Of a stretch of 64,000 nt of DNA, positions 24,403 through 33,303 are shown piece after piece. The notes under the pieces are model-generated. The model saw only the letters and a program-made list of their open reading frames with translations, did no database searches and was not told the DNA's origin. Each line of letters begins with the position of its first letter. Within the stretch, counting starts at the first letter, position 1. The position numbers and the translations under genes were made by a program. The DNA lies in the NCBI RefSeq assembly GCF_009761815.1, contig NZ_RWIN01000132.1:27234-91233 (forward strand). Direction: 5' to 3'. Source of the stretch: Pseudomonas sp. PB120 (GTDB lineage Bacteria; Pseudomonadota; Gammaproteobacteria; Pseudomonadales; Pseudomonadaceae).

Positions 24403-26361
24403 ATGCAAGTCGATCTCGATGTCGATGGGACGCACGTAGCCGAGCTGCCGCGTTTCCAGCAGGCGATTTTTCAAGGAAGACGATTACGTCAGCTCGCCAT
24501 TGGCCTGGGCGCTCTCGTGGCCTCGGGCTGGGTGTTAGCGTTTTTTGTCGGGTTGTTTGCACCGCAGTCGCTGTGGCCGGCTTTATTGGTCAATCAGAGC
24601 GCCGGCTTGCTGGTGTTGATGGCTGGTTTGCAATCGGCGGGATGGATCACCCAGTGGCGCGCGCGGGCGATGAATCCGGTCGTGCGGGAAGTTGATACTG
24701 AGGAAGTAGTTGCCCCGGTGGGCTGGTACGAACGGTTACTGGATCGGATCAGTCAGCGATGGGTCAACGTGCTGGGTCAGATCGGTCCGGCAACGTTGTG
24801 GCTGGGTGCCTGGGCGCCGCTGACAGTGTTGAGCATCGAACAAACCTGGAACCTTGCCCTGCCGCCCGCCGCGTTGGGCCTTTCGGCCTCCGTCGGCGCT
24901 GCGCTCTCATTATTGCTGGCCTTTGGTTTGCTGGTGCTGGAGCGGCAACTGGCCCAGGAAAACAACGCGCAATGGCCTGAAGCCTCGGCGTTGGCACAAC
25001 TGAGCCGAGTGGCGATCATTTGCCTTGTATTCGGTGCGATGTGCCTGTTATTCGGCAACGAAAACTCGGTCTGGCCGGTGCGACTGGCCGTGTTGATTGG
25101 CGTGTTGCCGGGCTTGGTCGCCGTCGAATTGTTGTTGCGCGCAGTACTGTCACTATTCAGTCCCCGGCGTGAACAACTCGAGCCAGCGTTGCTGGCGCGA
25201 AGCTTCGTCGCGGACATGCTGCGCTGGCCCCCGCAGCCTTTGCTGGTATTGCAGCACGAATTGCACAACCGCTTCGGCATCGACCTGCGGCAGATCTGGG
25301 CCATCACGTACATGCGGCGGGCGTTTGTGCCGGTGTTGGCGGTGGTGTCCATCGTCGGTTGGTCGTTGACCGGGATTCACGAAATCCCCATGCAAGGGCG
25401 AGGAATCTACGAGCGCTTCGGCAAACCGGTGGAAGTGTTCGGCCCCGGCCTGCATGCAGGTTTGCCATGGCCGTTAGGCCGAGTGCTGAGTGTCGAGAAT
25501 GGCGTCGTCCATGAGTTGGCCACCAGCGTCGGCGAAGCCTCCGCGCCCATCGTGGCCGAACCGGCTGAAGGGCCGGCGCCGGCGATTGCCAATCGTCTGT
25601 GGGACGCGAGCCATGTGAATGACAAATCCCAGGTCATCGCCAGCAGCCGTGCCAACAAGCAGAGCTTCCAGATCGTCAACATGGACGTGCGCTTCGTCTA
25701 CCGCATAGGTCTGACGGATCAGGAAGCGCTGGCTGCCACCTACAACAGTGCTGATGTGCCAACGCTGATTCGCAGCACCGCCAGCCGCATTCTGGTTCAC
25801 GATTTCGCCTCGAGAACACTCGATGGTTTGCTCGGGGAGGACAGGGTAGGGCTGGCGGAAGAGATCGGCCGCGCGGTGCAGACGGACCTGAAAAAACTCG
25901 ACAGCGGCGTGGAAATTCTCGCCACCGTGGTGGAGGCCATTCACCCGCCAGCGGGGGCTGCCAATGCGTATCACGGTGTGCAAGCGGCGCAAATTGGCGC
26001 TCAGGCATTGATCTCCCGCGAGCGCGGTGCCGCAGCGGAAGCGACCAACCAGGCACAATTGCAGGCCAGTATCGCTCGCGATCAAGCGACGGCCAGCGCG
26101 CGGGAAATCAACGCCGCCGCCCAAGCGGCCGACTTGAGATTCAGCGCCGAACAAAAAGCCTACGCCAGCGCCGGCCAGGCCTTTGTGCTTGAGCAATACC
26201 TCAGCCAACTTTCCCAGGGCCTGGCCAATGCCAAGTTGCTGGTCCTCGATCATCGATTGGGCGGCAGCAGCAACGCGCCGACCATCGACCTCCGCACATT
26301 CACGCTGCCGGCCGACCCATCGCCTGCGCGTAAAACCGCTCAGCCAGGAGCTGCCAATTGA
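24403..26361 (+). CDS. Polytopic SPFH/band-7 protein (HflK-like), first gene of SPFH-ATPase operon
   Basis: A 652-residue membrane protein. The first ~325 residues contain about seven hydrophobic segments (for example LAIGLGALVASGWVLAFFVG, SLLLAFGLLVLERQL, FVPVLAVVSIVGWSLTGI); then comes an SPFH domain starting GIYERFGKPVEVFGPGLHAGLPWPLG and ending in an Ala/Gln-rich helical part. Ordinary HflK has one membrane helix and about 400 residues, so the N-terminal extension is unusual. I use ATG 24403 after GGGGTGGT; a TTG at 24376 is the alternative. Its stop overlaps the next start (TTGA). Annotation as protease modulator HflK would be by homology only; no FtsH partner is encoded here. Confidence 0.8.
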   Translation: MQVDLDVDGTHVAELPRFQQAIFQGRRLRQLAIGLGALVASGWVLAFFVGLFAPQSLWPALLVNQSAGLLVLMAGLQSAGWITQWRARAMNPVVREVDTEEVVAPVGWYERLLDRISQRWVNVLGQIGPATLWLGAWAPLTVLSIEQTWNLALPPAALGLSASVGAALSLLLAFGLLVLERQLAQENNAQWPEASALAQLSRVAIICLVFGAMCLLFGNENSVWPVRLAVLIGVLPGLVAVELLLRAVLSLFSPRREQLEPALLARSFVADMLRWPPQPLLVLQHELHNRFGIDLRQIWAITYMRRAFVPVLAVVSIVGWSLTGIHEIPMQGRGIYERFGKPVEVFGPGLHAGLPWPLGRVLSVENGVVHELATSVGEASAPIVAEPAEGPAPAIANRLWDASHVNDKSQVIASSRANKQSFQIVNMDVRFVYRIGLTDQEALAATYNSADVPTLIRSTASRILVHDFASRTLDGLLGEDRVGLAEEIGRAVQTDLKKLDSGVEILATVVEAIHPPAGAANAYHGVQAAQIGAQALISRERGAAAEATNQAQLQASIARDQATASAREINAAAQAADLRFSAEQKAYASAGQAFVLEQYLSQLSQGLANAKLLVLDHRLGGSSNAPTIDLRTFTLPADPSPARKTAQPGAAN

Positions 26362-27398
26362 GCCAGTCGCACACTCACGATCACGACGACCACACTGGCC
26401 ACGATCATGGTCATGGCGGGCATCACCATGGGCATCACCATCACCACCATGGCGATCCACAAGACGCGGGCCCATTTCCGTGGCGACGCATGGGTTGGGC
26501 TGCATTGCTGGTGGCGTTCGCCGTCGCGGCGGCGAGTCTGGTGCAGGTCAGATCAGGCGAAGCCACGGTCATCACACGCTTCGGCAACCCGTCACGCGTA
26601 TTGCTTGAGCCCGGCCTTGGCTGGCGTTGGCCAGCACCGTTTGAAGCGGCAATCCCCGTCGACCTGAGATTGCGCACCACCTCCAGCGGCTTGCAGGATG
26701 TGGGCACGCGGGATGGTTTGCGCATTATCGTTCAGGCGTATGTGGCCTGGCAGGTGCAGGGCGATCCGGACAACGTGCAGCGCTTTATGCGCGCGGTGCA
26801 GAATCAGCCAGATGAAGCGGCGCGGCAAATTCGCACGTTTGTCGGTTCGGCGTTGGAGACTACGGCCAGCAGTTTTGATCTGGCCAACCTGGTCAATACC
26901 GATGCCAGTCAGGTGCGCATCGCCGACTTCGAGGCCCAGCTGCGTCAGCAAATCGATCAGCAGTTGCTGACCACTTATGGTGTTCGCGTGCTGCAAGTCG
27001 GCATTGAGCGTCTTACTTTGCCGTCAGTCACGCTCACCGCCACGGTCGATCGCATGCGCGCCGAGCGTGAAACAATCGCCACCGAACGCACCGCCATCGG
27101 CAAGCGCGAGGCGGCGCAAATCCGCTCCGCCGCCGAACGCGATGCGCGAATCGTGCAGGCGGATGCCACGGTCAAAGCCGCCGACATCGAGGCGCAATCC
27201 CGTGTCGAAGCCGCGCAGATTTACGGCCGTGCCTATGCGGGTTCGCCGCAGCTCTACAACTTGCTGCGCTCACTCGACACCTTGGGCACCATCGTCACGC
27301 CTGGCACCAAACTGATTTTGCGTACTGATGCGGCGCCGTTCCGGGTGTTGGTTGATGGGCCGCCGGCGCTCGATAACAAGCCCGGGTCGCAGCCATGA
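26358..27398 (+). CDS. SPFH/band-7 protein with His-rich N-terminal tail (HflC/HflK-like)
   Basis: A 346-residue protein. Residues 5-31 contain 16 histidines mixed with Asp and Gly, an obvious metal-binding tail. One membrane helix follows (WAALLVAFAVAAASLVQV), then an SPFH domain (GEATVITRFGNPSRVLLEPGLGWRWPAPFE) and a charged helical region (AERETIATERTAIGKREAAQ). The start is TTG at 26358, overlapping the previous stop and preceded by CCAGGAG. The downstream P-type ATPase lacks its own metal-binding domain, so this tail may deliver or buffer its ion; that is inference. Confidence 0.82.
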   Translation: MSQSHTHDHDDHTGHDHGHGGHHHGHHHHHHGDPQDAGPFPWRRMGWAALLVAFAVAAASLVQVRSGEATVITRFGNPSRVLLEPGLGWRWPAPFEAAIPVDLRLRTTSSGLQDVGTRDGLRIIVQAYVAWQVQGDPDNVQRFMRAVQNQPDEAARQIRTFVGSALETTASSFDLANLVNTDASQVRIADFEAQLRQQIDQQLLTTYGVRVLQVGIERLTLPSVTLTATVDRMRAERETIATERTAIGKREAAQIRSAAERDARIVQADATVKAADIEAQSRVEAAQIYGRAYAGSPQLYNLLRSLDTLGTIVTPGTKLILRTDAAPFRVLVDGPPALDNKPGSQP

Positions 27399-28453
27399 AT
27401 TTGGTTCCACGTGGAACAAACGGGTTAAGCAGCCCCTGGATTCAAGCCGGGCGTTTGGCGTTTCTCGCGTTATACGCGGTGACCGTTTTGGCCGCATTGG
27501 CTTGGGTGTTCTCCAATGTACGGCAGATCGATCCGCAGAATCGGGCGGTGGTTTTGCACTTTGGCGCACTGGATCGAATTCAAAATGCCGGTTTGCTATT
27601 GGCTTGGCCGAGCCCCTTTGAGCAGGTGGTTTTGTTGCCGGCGGCAGATCGGGTGATCGAGCGTCGCGTGGAAAACTTGCTACGAACGGCTGATGCGGTG
27701 CAGGCCGATCGAGCGGCGAGTTTCGCCACACCGATCAGCGATGCACTCGCCGGATCGGGTTACCTGCTGACGGGTGACGCGGGTGTGGTGCAACTGGACG
27801 TGCGCGTGTTCTACAAGGTGACTGAGCCCTATGCCTTCGTTCTTCAAGGCGAGCATGTGCTGCCAGCGCTAGATCGATTGGTCACCCGCAGCGCGGTGGC
27901 ACTCACGGCCGCGCGTGATCTCGACACAATCCTGGTCGCGCGTCCGGAATTGATCGGCGCCGATAATCAGGCAGCGGAGCGCCGTGAAAGACTTCGCGGT
28001 GATTTGGTGCAAGGCATCAATCAACGTCTGGCCGAACTGAAGGCGACTGGTCAAGGACTTGGAATCGAAGTCGGGCGGGTTGATGTGCAATCGAGTTTGC
28101 CCGGGCCTGCGGTCAATGCCTTCAATGCCGTTTTGACGGCCAGCCAGCAGGCGGATAAAGCTGTGGCCAATGCGCGCACCGAAGCTGAGAAAGTAACGCA
28201 GACGGCCAACGAACAAGCCGACCGTGCGCTGCAAGTGGCCCATGCGCAGGCAAGCGAACGCCTGGCCAAAGCCTCGGCCGACACGGCAACCGTGTTGAGT
28301 CTGGCCAAGGCACAACAGCAGGGCACCGACCCACAAATGCTGTTGCGCATTTACCGCGAGCGGATGCCGAAAATTCTCGGTCAGGCCGGCTCGGTCACCA
28401 CGGTCAATCCGAAAGACGATTCCCGCCTGATCATTCAGGGAGCCACTCAATGA
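27395..28453 (+). CDS. Third SPFH/band-7 protein (HflC-like)
   Basis: A 352-residue protein with one N-terminal membrane helix (LAFLALYAVTVLAALAWVF), an SPFH domain (QNRAVVLHFGALDRIQNAGLLLAWPSPFEQ) and a long Ala-rich coiled region (AVANARTEAEKVTQTANEQADRALQVAHAQA). It overlaps the second SPFH gene by 4 bp (ATGA) and the ATPase gene by 4 bp. A perfect parS palindrome covers codons 4-8, so the first residues (VPRGT) are dictated by the centromere site. Confidence 0.82.
   Translation: MNLVPRGTNGLSSPWIQAGRLAFLALYAVTVLAALAWVFSNVRQIDPQNRAVVLHFGALDRIQNAGLLLAWPSPFEQVVLLPAADRVIERRVENLLRTADAVQADRAASFATPISDALAGSGYLLTGDAGVVQLDVRVFYKVTEPYAFVLQGEHVLPALDRLVTRSAVALTAARDLDTILVARPELIGADNQAAERRERLRGDLVQGINQRLAELKATGQGLGIEVGRVDVQSSLPGPAVNAFNAVLTASQQADKAVANARTEAEKVTQTANEQADRALQVAHAQASERLAKASADTATVLSLAKAQQQGTDPQMLLRIYRERMPKILGQAGSVTTVNPKDDSRLIIQGATQ
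27404..27417. other. parS centromere site 2 (ParB-binding)
   Basis: A perfect GTTCCACGTGGAAC palindrome starting 10 bp into the third SPFH gene, about 10.6 kb from parS site 1. ParB bound here would sit on the translation-start region of this gene. Confidence 0.88.
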
Positions 28454-30360
28454 CCGCACAAACCGCCGCTGCACCGAGCCTCTTGTCCTCAGCGGAACAG
28501 CGCAGTGCCGCACGCCAGCTGACCCTCGCGATGCTAGCCCTGGGCCTGTTGGCGCTCGGCTTGATTTGGCGCTGGCTGGCGCCGGAGCAGAACGGGGTCA
28601 GTCAATTAATGTTGGGTTTTGCTTCGGTGCTGGTCGCCGTCCCGGTGATGCGCTCGGCCTGGTACAGCCTGCGCTTTCCCAGTTTGCATGGCATCACTGA
28701 CCAGTTGATCGCCCTCGCGATGCTCGGTGCGTGGGCGACCGGGGATTTGCTCACGGCGGCATTGCTGCCCATCATCATGATCTTCGGCCACGTGCTGGAA
28801 GAGCGCAGCGTGATCGGTTCGCAAGAGGCGATTCACGCGTTGGGCAAATTGACCCGGAGTCATGCGCGTAAGGTTCAGGCGGACGGCTCCATCGTTGAAG
28901 TCGACAACAGGACCCTGAAACCGGGTGACCATGTCGAAGTGCGCGCGGGTGATCGAGTGCCAGCGGATGGTCGCGTGTTGTCTGGCCAGGCGAGCCTGGA
29001 CACTGCATCAATCACGGGTGAATCGGTTCCGATCGAAGCGGGTGTCGGCATGCAAGTGTTCGGTGGGGCGATCAACCTCGACGGCCTGTTGCGCATCGAA
29101 GTGACGCGCACGGGTAACGAATCGACCCTCGGTAAAGTCATCGCGCTGATGCAAAGCGCCGAGCGTTCGAAGCCGCCGATTACGCGTCTGCTGGAGCGTT
29201 ATGCCGGTAGCTATATGGTGTTGGTGTTGCTGCTGGCCGCCGTGACCTGGTTCATCACCAACGACGCGCAAGCGATGCTGGCGGTGCTGGTGGCGGCGTG
29301 TCCATGTGCGCTGGTGTTATCCGCACCCGCCACGGCGATTGCCGGTGTGGCGGTGGCGGCTCGTCACGGGATTCTGATCCGTAGTTCGGCGTTCCTCGAA
29401 GAGCTGTCGGACCTGACTTCGCTGGTGGTCGACAAGACGGGGACCCTGACATTCGGCACCCTGCGTTTGCAATCCATCGACAGCCCGCTGGAAGACCACA
29501 GTGACTTGATGAAACTCGCCGCCAGTCTTGGATCTGCCAGCAGCCATCCGGTGAGTCGTGCGCTCGCCGGGCTGGTCGCTCAGGAACATTTCCTGCTGCT
29601 CTCGGACATTCACGAGCGTCAGGGATTGGGTGTGGTGGCAATGACGGAACAGGGTGAGGCCGCGCTCGGTCGGCCGGAATTGTTCGCGCAGTTGGGTATC
29701 GTCACTTCCCCTGTTCCCGAGCACGATGGCCCCATTGCCGGCCTGGCGCTCAACGATGAATTTCTGGCTTGGCTGTTGCTGGCCGACAGCGTCAAACCTG
29801 AAGCGCGATTTGCCTTGGAAGAGCTGCGTGAGCTGGGGTTGGGGCGACAGTTGTTGCTCACCGGCGACCGGCAAAGTGTCGCTCACACCTTGGCGCGGGA
29901 TGTCGGCATCAGCGACGTCGAAGCCCAGGCGTTGCCTGAGGACAAACTCAATCGTGTATTGAAGGAAATCGGCAGTGGCTTCCGGCCGATGGTAGTGGGC
30001 GACGGCATCAACGATTCGCTGGCGCTCAAGGCTGGCGTGGTCGGTGTGGCCATGGGCGCGGGCGGGGCGGATATCGCCTTGGCCTCGGCCGACATCGTGT
30101 TGATTGGCAGCGACTTGCGTCGGCTCGGAACCTGCGTGCGGTTGAGTCGTCAGTGCCGGCAGACGTTGCAGGTGAACGTGATCATCGGGCTGGGTTGGAC
30201 GCTGGCCATCGTTGCCTTTGCTGCATTTGGCTGGCTCGGTGCAGCGGGGGCGATGATTGCTGCTTTGCTGCACAACTTCAGTACGTTGCTGGTGCTGGGC
30301 AATGCGGGGCGTTTGCTGCGGTTTCAGGAGCCCTTGCTCAAGCTGAAAGACGAAAACTGA
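28450..30360 (+). CDS. P1B-type heavy-metal-transporting ATPase without N-terminal metal-binding domain
   Basis: A 636-residue P-type ATPase with the actuator motif TGES (189-192), membrane ion site CPC (284-286), phosphorylated DKTGT (Asp328), the P1B-specific SHP motif (His367) and GDGIND (518-523). No CxxC-type metal-binding domain precedes the first helices. In the last two helices, the Lys and Asp that define Zn/Cd pumps such as E. coli ZntA are not seen; the second is replaced around LLHNFSTLLVLGNAGRLL by His-Asn, closer to the HEGxT pattern of P1B-4 pumps although those have SPC. Metal specificity is therefore open. Last gene of the SPFH operon, overlapping its predecessor by 4 bp. Confidence 0.88.
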   Translation: MTAQTAAAPSLLSSAEQRSAARQLTLAMLALGLLALGLIWRWLAPEQNGVSQLMLGFASVLVAVPVMRSAWYSLRFPSLHGITDQLIALAMLGAWATGDLLTAALLPIIMIFGHVLEERSVIGSQEAIHALGKLTRSHARKVQADGSIVEVDNRTLKPGDHVEVRAGDRVPADGRVLSGQASLDTASITGESVPIEAGVGMQVFGGAINLDGLLRIEVTRTGNESTLGKVIALMQSAERSKPPITRLLERYAGSYMVLVLLLAAVTWFITNDAQAMLAVLVAACPCALVLSAPATAIAGVAVAARHGILIRSSAFLEELSDLTSLVVDKTGTLTFGTLRLQSIDSPLEDHSDLMKLAASLGSASSHPVSRALAGLVAQEHFLLLSDIHERQGLGVVAMTEQGEAALGRPELFAQLGIVTSPVPEHDGPIAGLALNDEFLAWLLLADSVKPEARFALEELRELGLGRQLLLTGDRQSVAHTLARDVGISDVEAQALPEDKLNRVLKEIGSGFRPMVVGDGINDSLALKAGVVGVAMGAGGADIALASADIVLIGSDLRRLGTCVRLSRQCRQTLQVNVIIGLGWTLAIVAFAAFGWLGAAGAMIAALLHNFSTLLVLGNAGRLLRFQEPLLKLKDEN

Positions 30361-30551
30361 ACGCGTTTAACTTTTCAGAACTGCGCGCCGTGTTTGTAGT
30401 CATTTATTCTGAGGGCATGTCATTTCCGTGAATTCGCAGTGGTTTTTTGCAACGCTGCGGATTATAGAAAACGGCTAATAAATCGATAGCCGGCTATTTT
30501 TCAAAGATGGTCTACCCTCACTCCAGACGTCTGAAACAAGGGGGACTTTCC

Positions 30552-31736
30552 ATGCTCGCGCAACTTCCACCGGCCTTACAGAATCTGCAGTTACCGCTTC
30601 GCTTGAGACTCTGGGACGGCCACGAATTCAATCTGGGGCCGACGCCCAGCGTCACTATTGTGGTCAAGGACCCACAAATGGTTTCCCAGTTTACCCATCC
30701 CAGCCTCGACGCCCTCGGAGCAGCGTTCGTCGAAGGCAAACTCGAGCTGGAAGGCTCTATCAGCGAGGTGATCCGCGTCTGTGACGAATGGAGCCAGGCG
30801 CTGATTGCAGATGAGGACAGTCAGCCGGTTCGCGTGGTTCACGACAAGGAAACCGACGCCAAAGCGATTTCCTACCACTACGACCTCTCCAATGCCTTCT
30901 ATCAACTGTGGCTCGACAGCGACATGGCGTATTCCTGCGCCTATTTCGAGACCGGCAGTGAGACGCTTGAACAAGCCCAGCAAGCCAAATTTCGTCACTT
31001 GTGCCGCAAGCTGCGGCTGCAACCCGGCGAGTATTTGCTGGATGTGGGTTGCGGCTGGGGAGGGCTGGCACGTTACGCCGCGCGGGAGTTCGGCGCGAAG
31101 GTGTTTGGCATTACGCTGAGTAAAGAGCAACTGGCTTTGGCCCGTGAACGGGTGACGGAAGAGGGGCTGGACGACCTGGTAGAACTGCAGCTGCTTGACT
31201 ACCGAGATCTGCCGCAGGACGGTCGTTTCGACAAGGTGGTGAGTGTCGGCATGTTCGAACACGTCGGTCACGCGAACCTGGCGGAGTACTGCAAAACCCT
31301 GTTCGGCGCGGTGAAAGAGGGCGGCCTGGTGATGAACCACGGCATCACCGCCAAGCACACCGACGGCCGCCCAGTAGGGCGCGGTGCTGGTGACTTCATC
31401 GAGAAGTACGTGTTCCCCAACGGTGAACTGCCGCACCTGTCGATGATCTCCGCCGAGATCAGCGAAGCGGGACTGGAGATCGTCGATGTCGAGAGCCTGC
31501 GCCTGCATTACGCGCGAACCCTGGACCACTGGAGCGAGCGTCTTGAAGACAATCTGGAAGCTGCCGCCAGGCAGGTGCCAGAGCAAGCCTTGCGGATCTG
31601 GCGGCTGTACCTGGCGGGATGCGCCTATGCGTTCGCCAAGGGCTGGATCAATCTGCACCAGATCCTCGCGGTGAAAACCCATCCCGATGGCAGCCATGAA
31701 CTGCCCTGGACGCGTGACGACATCTATAACCCTTAG
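30552..31736 (+). CDS. cfa: Cyclopropane-fatty-acyl-phospholipid synthase
   Basis: A 394-residue SAM-dependent enzyme that adds a methylene bridge across double bonds of membrane phospholipids. The SAM loop is LLDVGCGWGGLARYAA; YHYDLSNAFYQLWLD and MFEHVGHANLAEY are family signatures. I start at ATG 30552 (MLAQLPPAL) after GGGGGAC; the frame is open upstream from 30507. CTACCCT at about 30510-30516 resembles stationary-phase sigma-S -10 elements, and cfa genes of pseudomonads are sigma-S dependent; the site itself is unproven. The 3' end overlaps cls by 4 bp tail to tail. Confidence 0.93.
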   Translation: MLAQLPPALQNLQLPLRLRLWDGHEFNLGPTPSVTIVVKDPQMVSQFTHPSLDALGAAFVEGKLELEGSISEVIRVCDEWSQALIADEDSQPVRVVHDKETDAKAISYHYDLSNAFYQLWLDSDMAYSCAYFETGSETLEQAQQAKFRHLCRKLRLQPGEYLLDVGCGWGGLARYAAREFGAKVFGITLSKEQLALARERVTEEGLDDLVELQLLDYRDLPQDGRFDKVVSVGMFEHVGHANLAEYCKTLFGAVKEGGLVMNHGITAKHTDGRPVGRGAGDFIEKYVFPNGELPHLSMISAEISEAGLEIVDVESLRLHYARTLDHWSERLEDNLEAAARQVPEQALRIWRLYLAGCAYAFAKGWINLHQILAVKTHPDGSHELPWTRDDIYNP

Positions 31737-33172
31737 AGAATCGGTGAAATAAGCCGGGCGATCCGCATGCCGACCTGCTGCAGTCGGTGGGTCTCCCGGC
31801 TTTCTTCCTTGGCGATTTCGTGTGCCTGGGCAAAGTCGTCTTCAAGCATCTGCTCGACCTCGGCGGCAAACGCGCTGTCCACGGTCAGCAACATCACTTC
31901 GAAATTAAGCCGGAACGAACGGTTGTCCATGTTTGCGCTGCCGATGGCGCTGATTTCGCTGTCGATTAACACCACTTTCTGATGCAGGAAACCGGGCTGG
32001 TAGCGGAATACCCGCACGCCGGCGCGCACCGCTTCAAACGCATACAGGCTGGAGGCGGCGTAAACGATTCGGTGGTCAGGCCGTGACGGCAGCAGCAATC
32101 GCACATCCACGCCGCGTAGCACCGCCAGCCTTAACGCCGCGAAGACCGCCTCATCGGGGATGAAATAGGGGCTGGTGATCCATACCCGTTCTGTCGCCGC
32201 ATGGATGGCTTCGACGAAGAACAATGAGCAGGTTTCGTAGGCATCTGCCGGCCCGCTGGCGAGTAATTGGCACAGCACGCCGTCGTCCGGGTAGACGTCC
32301 GGCAAGATCAGCGGTGGTAACGAACGGGCGGCCCAGAACCAGTCTTCGGCGAACGACTCCTGCATGCAGGCCACCACCGGGCCGCGTACTTGCACGTGGG
32401 TATCGCGCCACGGTGCCAACGGTGGTTTCTCGCCCATGTATTCGTCACCGACGTTGTGCCCGCCAACGAAGCCCAGCACGCCGTCCACCACCACGATCTT
32501 GCGGTGGTTGCGGAAATTCACCTGGAAGCGATTGAGCCAGCCGCTGCGGGTGGCAAAGGCTTTGACCTCGACACCGGCATCTCGCAACGTCTGCACGTAG
32601 CCGTGGGGCAGGGAATGGCTGCCGATACGGTCGTACAGCAAGTAAACGGCCACGCCTTCAGCGGCTTTTTTCAGGAGCAACGTTTGCAAGCGCTGGCCGA
32701 GGCGGTCGTCGTGGACGATGAAGAATTGGATCAGCACCGCTTCTTTGGCGCTGTTGATCGCTTCAAAAATGGCCTCGAACGTGGCTTGGCCGTTGATCAA
32801 CAGCCGCACTTCGTTATTCGCCAGGCACGGCATGCGCCCAAGCTTTGGCATGGCCCTCAAAGAAGCGTAGGCATTGGAAGCACGAGCGGTCAGCGCCTCT
32901 TCTACCCAGGGGCGCCAGTTCAATTCGGAGATGGCTTTGCGCATGGCTTCGTTGGCGATTCGCCGTGCCTTGATGTAGCCATCGAAGGTGCTGCGACCGA
33001 AGACCAGATAAGGAATCAGCGTCAGGTAGGGGATGAACACCAGCGAAAGGGCCCAGGCGATAGAGCCCTGGGCGGTGCGGACGGTGAGCACGGCGTGGAT
33101 GGCGGCGATCATGCCCAGCGTGTGCAGCAGTGCAATGGTGTAGCCGAAAATATGTGGTCCAAAATAATCCAT
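31733..33172 (-). CDS. cls: Cardiolipin synthase (phospholipase D family)
   Basis: A 479-residue enzyme joining two phosphatidylglycerol molecules to cardiolipin in the inner membrane. Two N-terminal helices (GYTIALLHTLGMIAAIHAVL, SIAWALSLVFIPYLTLIPYLVFG) are followed by two HKD motifs, NHRKIVVVDG and HQKVVLIDSEISAIGSANMD. The length matches ClsA. It converges with cfa, so two membrane-lipid enzymes share their gene ends. Confidence 0.93.
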   Translation of the reverse strand: MDYFGPHIFGYTIALLHTLGMIAAIHAVLTVRTAQGSIAWALSLVFIPYLTLIPYLVFGRSTFDGYIKARRIANEAMRKAISELNWRPWVEEALTARASNAYASLRAMPKLGRMPCLANNEVRLLINGQATFEAIFEAINSAKEAVLIQFFIVHDDRLGQRLQTLLLKKAAEGVAVYLLYDRIGSHSLPHGYVQTLRDAGVEVKAFATRSGWLNRFQVNFRNHRKIVVVDGVLGFVGGHNVGDEYMGEKPPLAPWRDTHVQVRGPVVACMQESFAEDWFWAARSLPPLILPDVYPDDGVLCQLLASGPADAYETCSLFFVEAIHAATERVWITSPYFIPDEAVFAALRLAVLRGVDVRLLLPSRPDHRIVYAASSLYAFEAVRAGVRVFRYQPGFLHQKVVLIDSEISAIGSANMDNRSFRLNFEVMLLTVDSAFAAEVEQMLEDDFAQAHEIAKEESRETHRLQQVGMRIARLISPIL

Positions 33173-33303
33173 GGGGCAGCCTTGCTCCTGAAGATTCAGT
33201 GCTTAACAGACCATGTTCCGTGCAGAATGTCGCTATTTAATTGGCCCATGAACCGATGCTGCCAGCTGACGTCTAACGGCCACTACTGATCAGGAGTTAC
33301 TCG

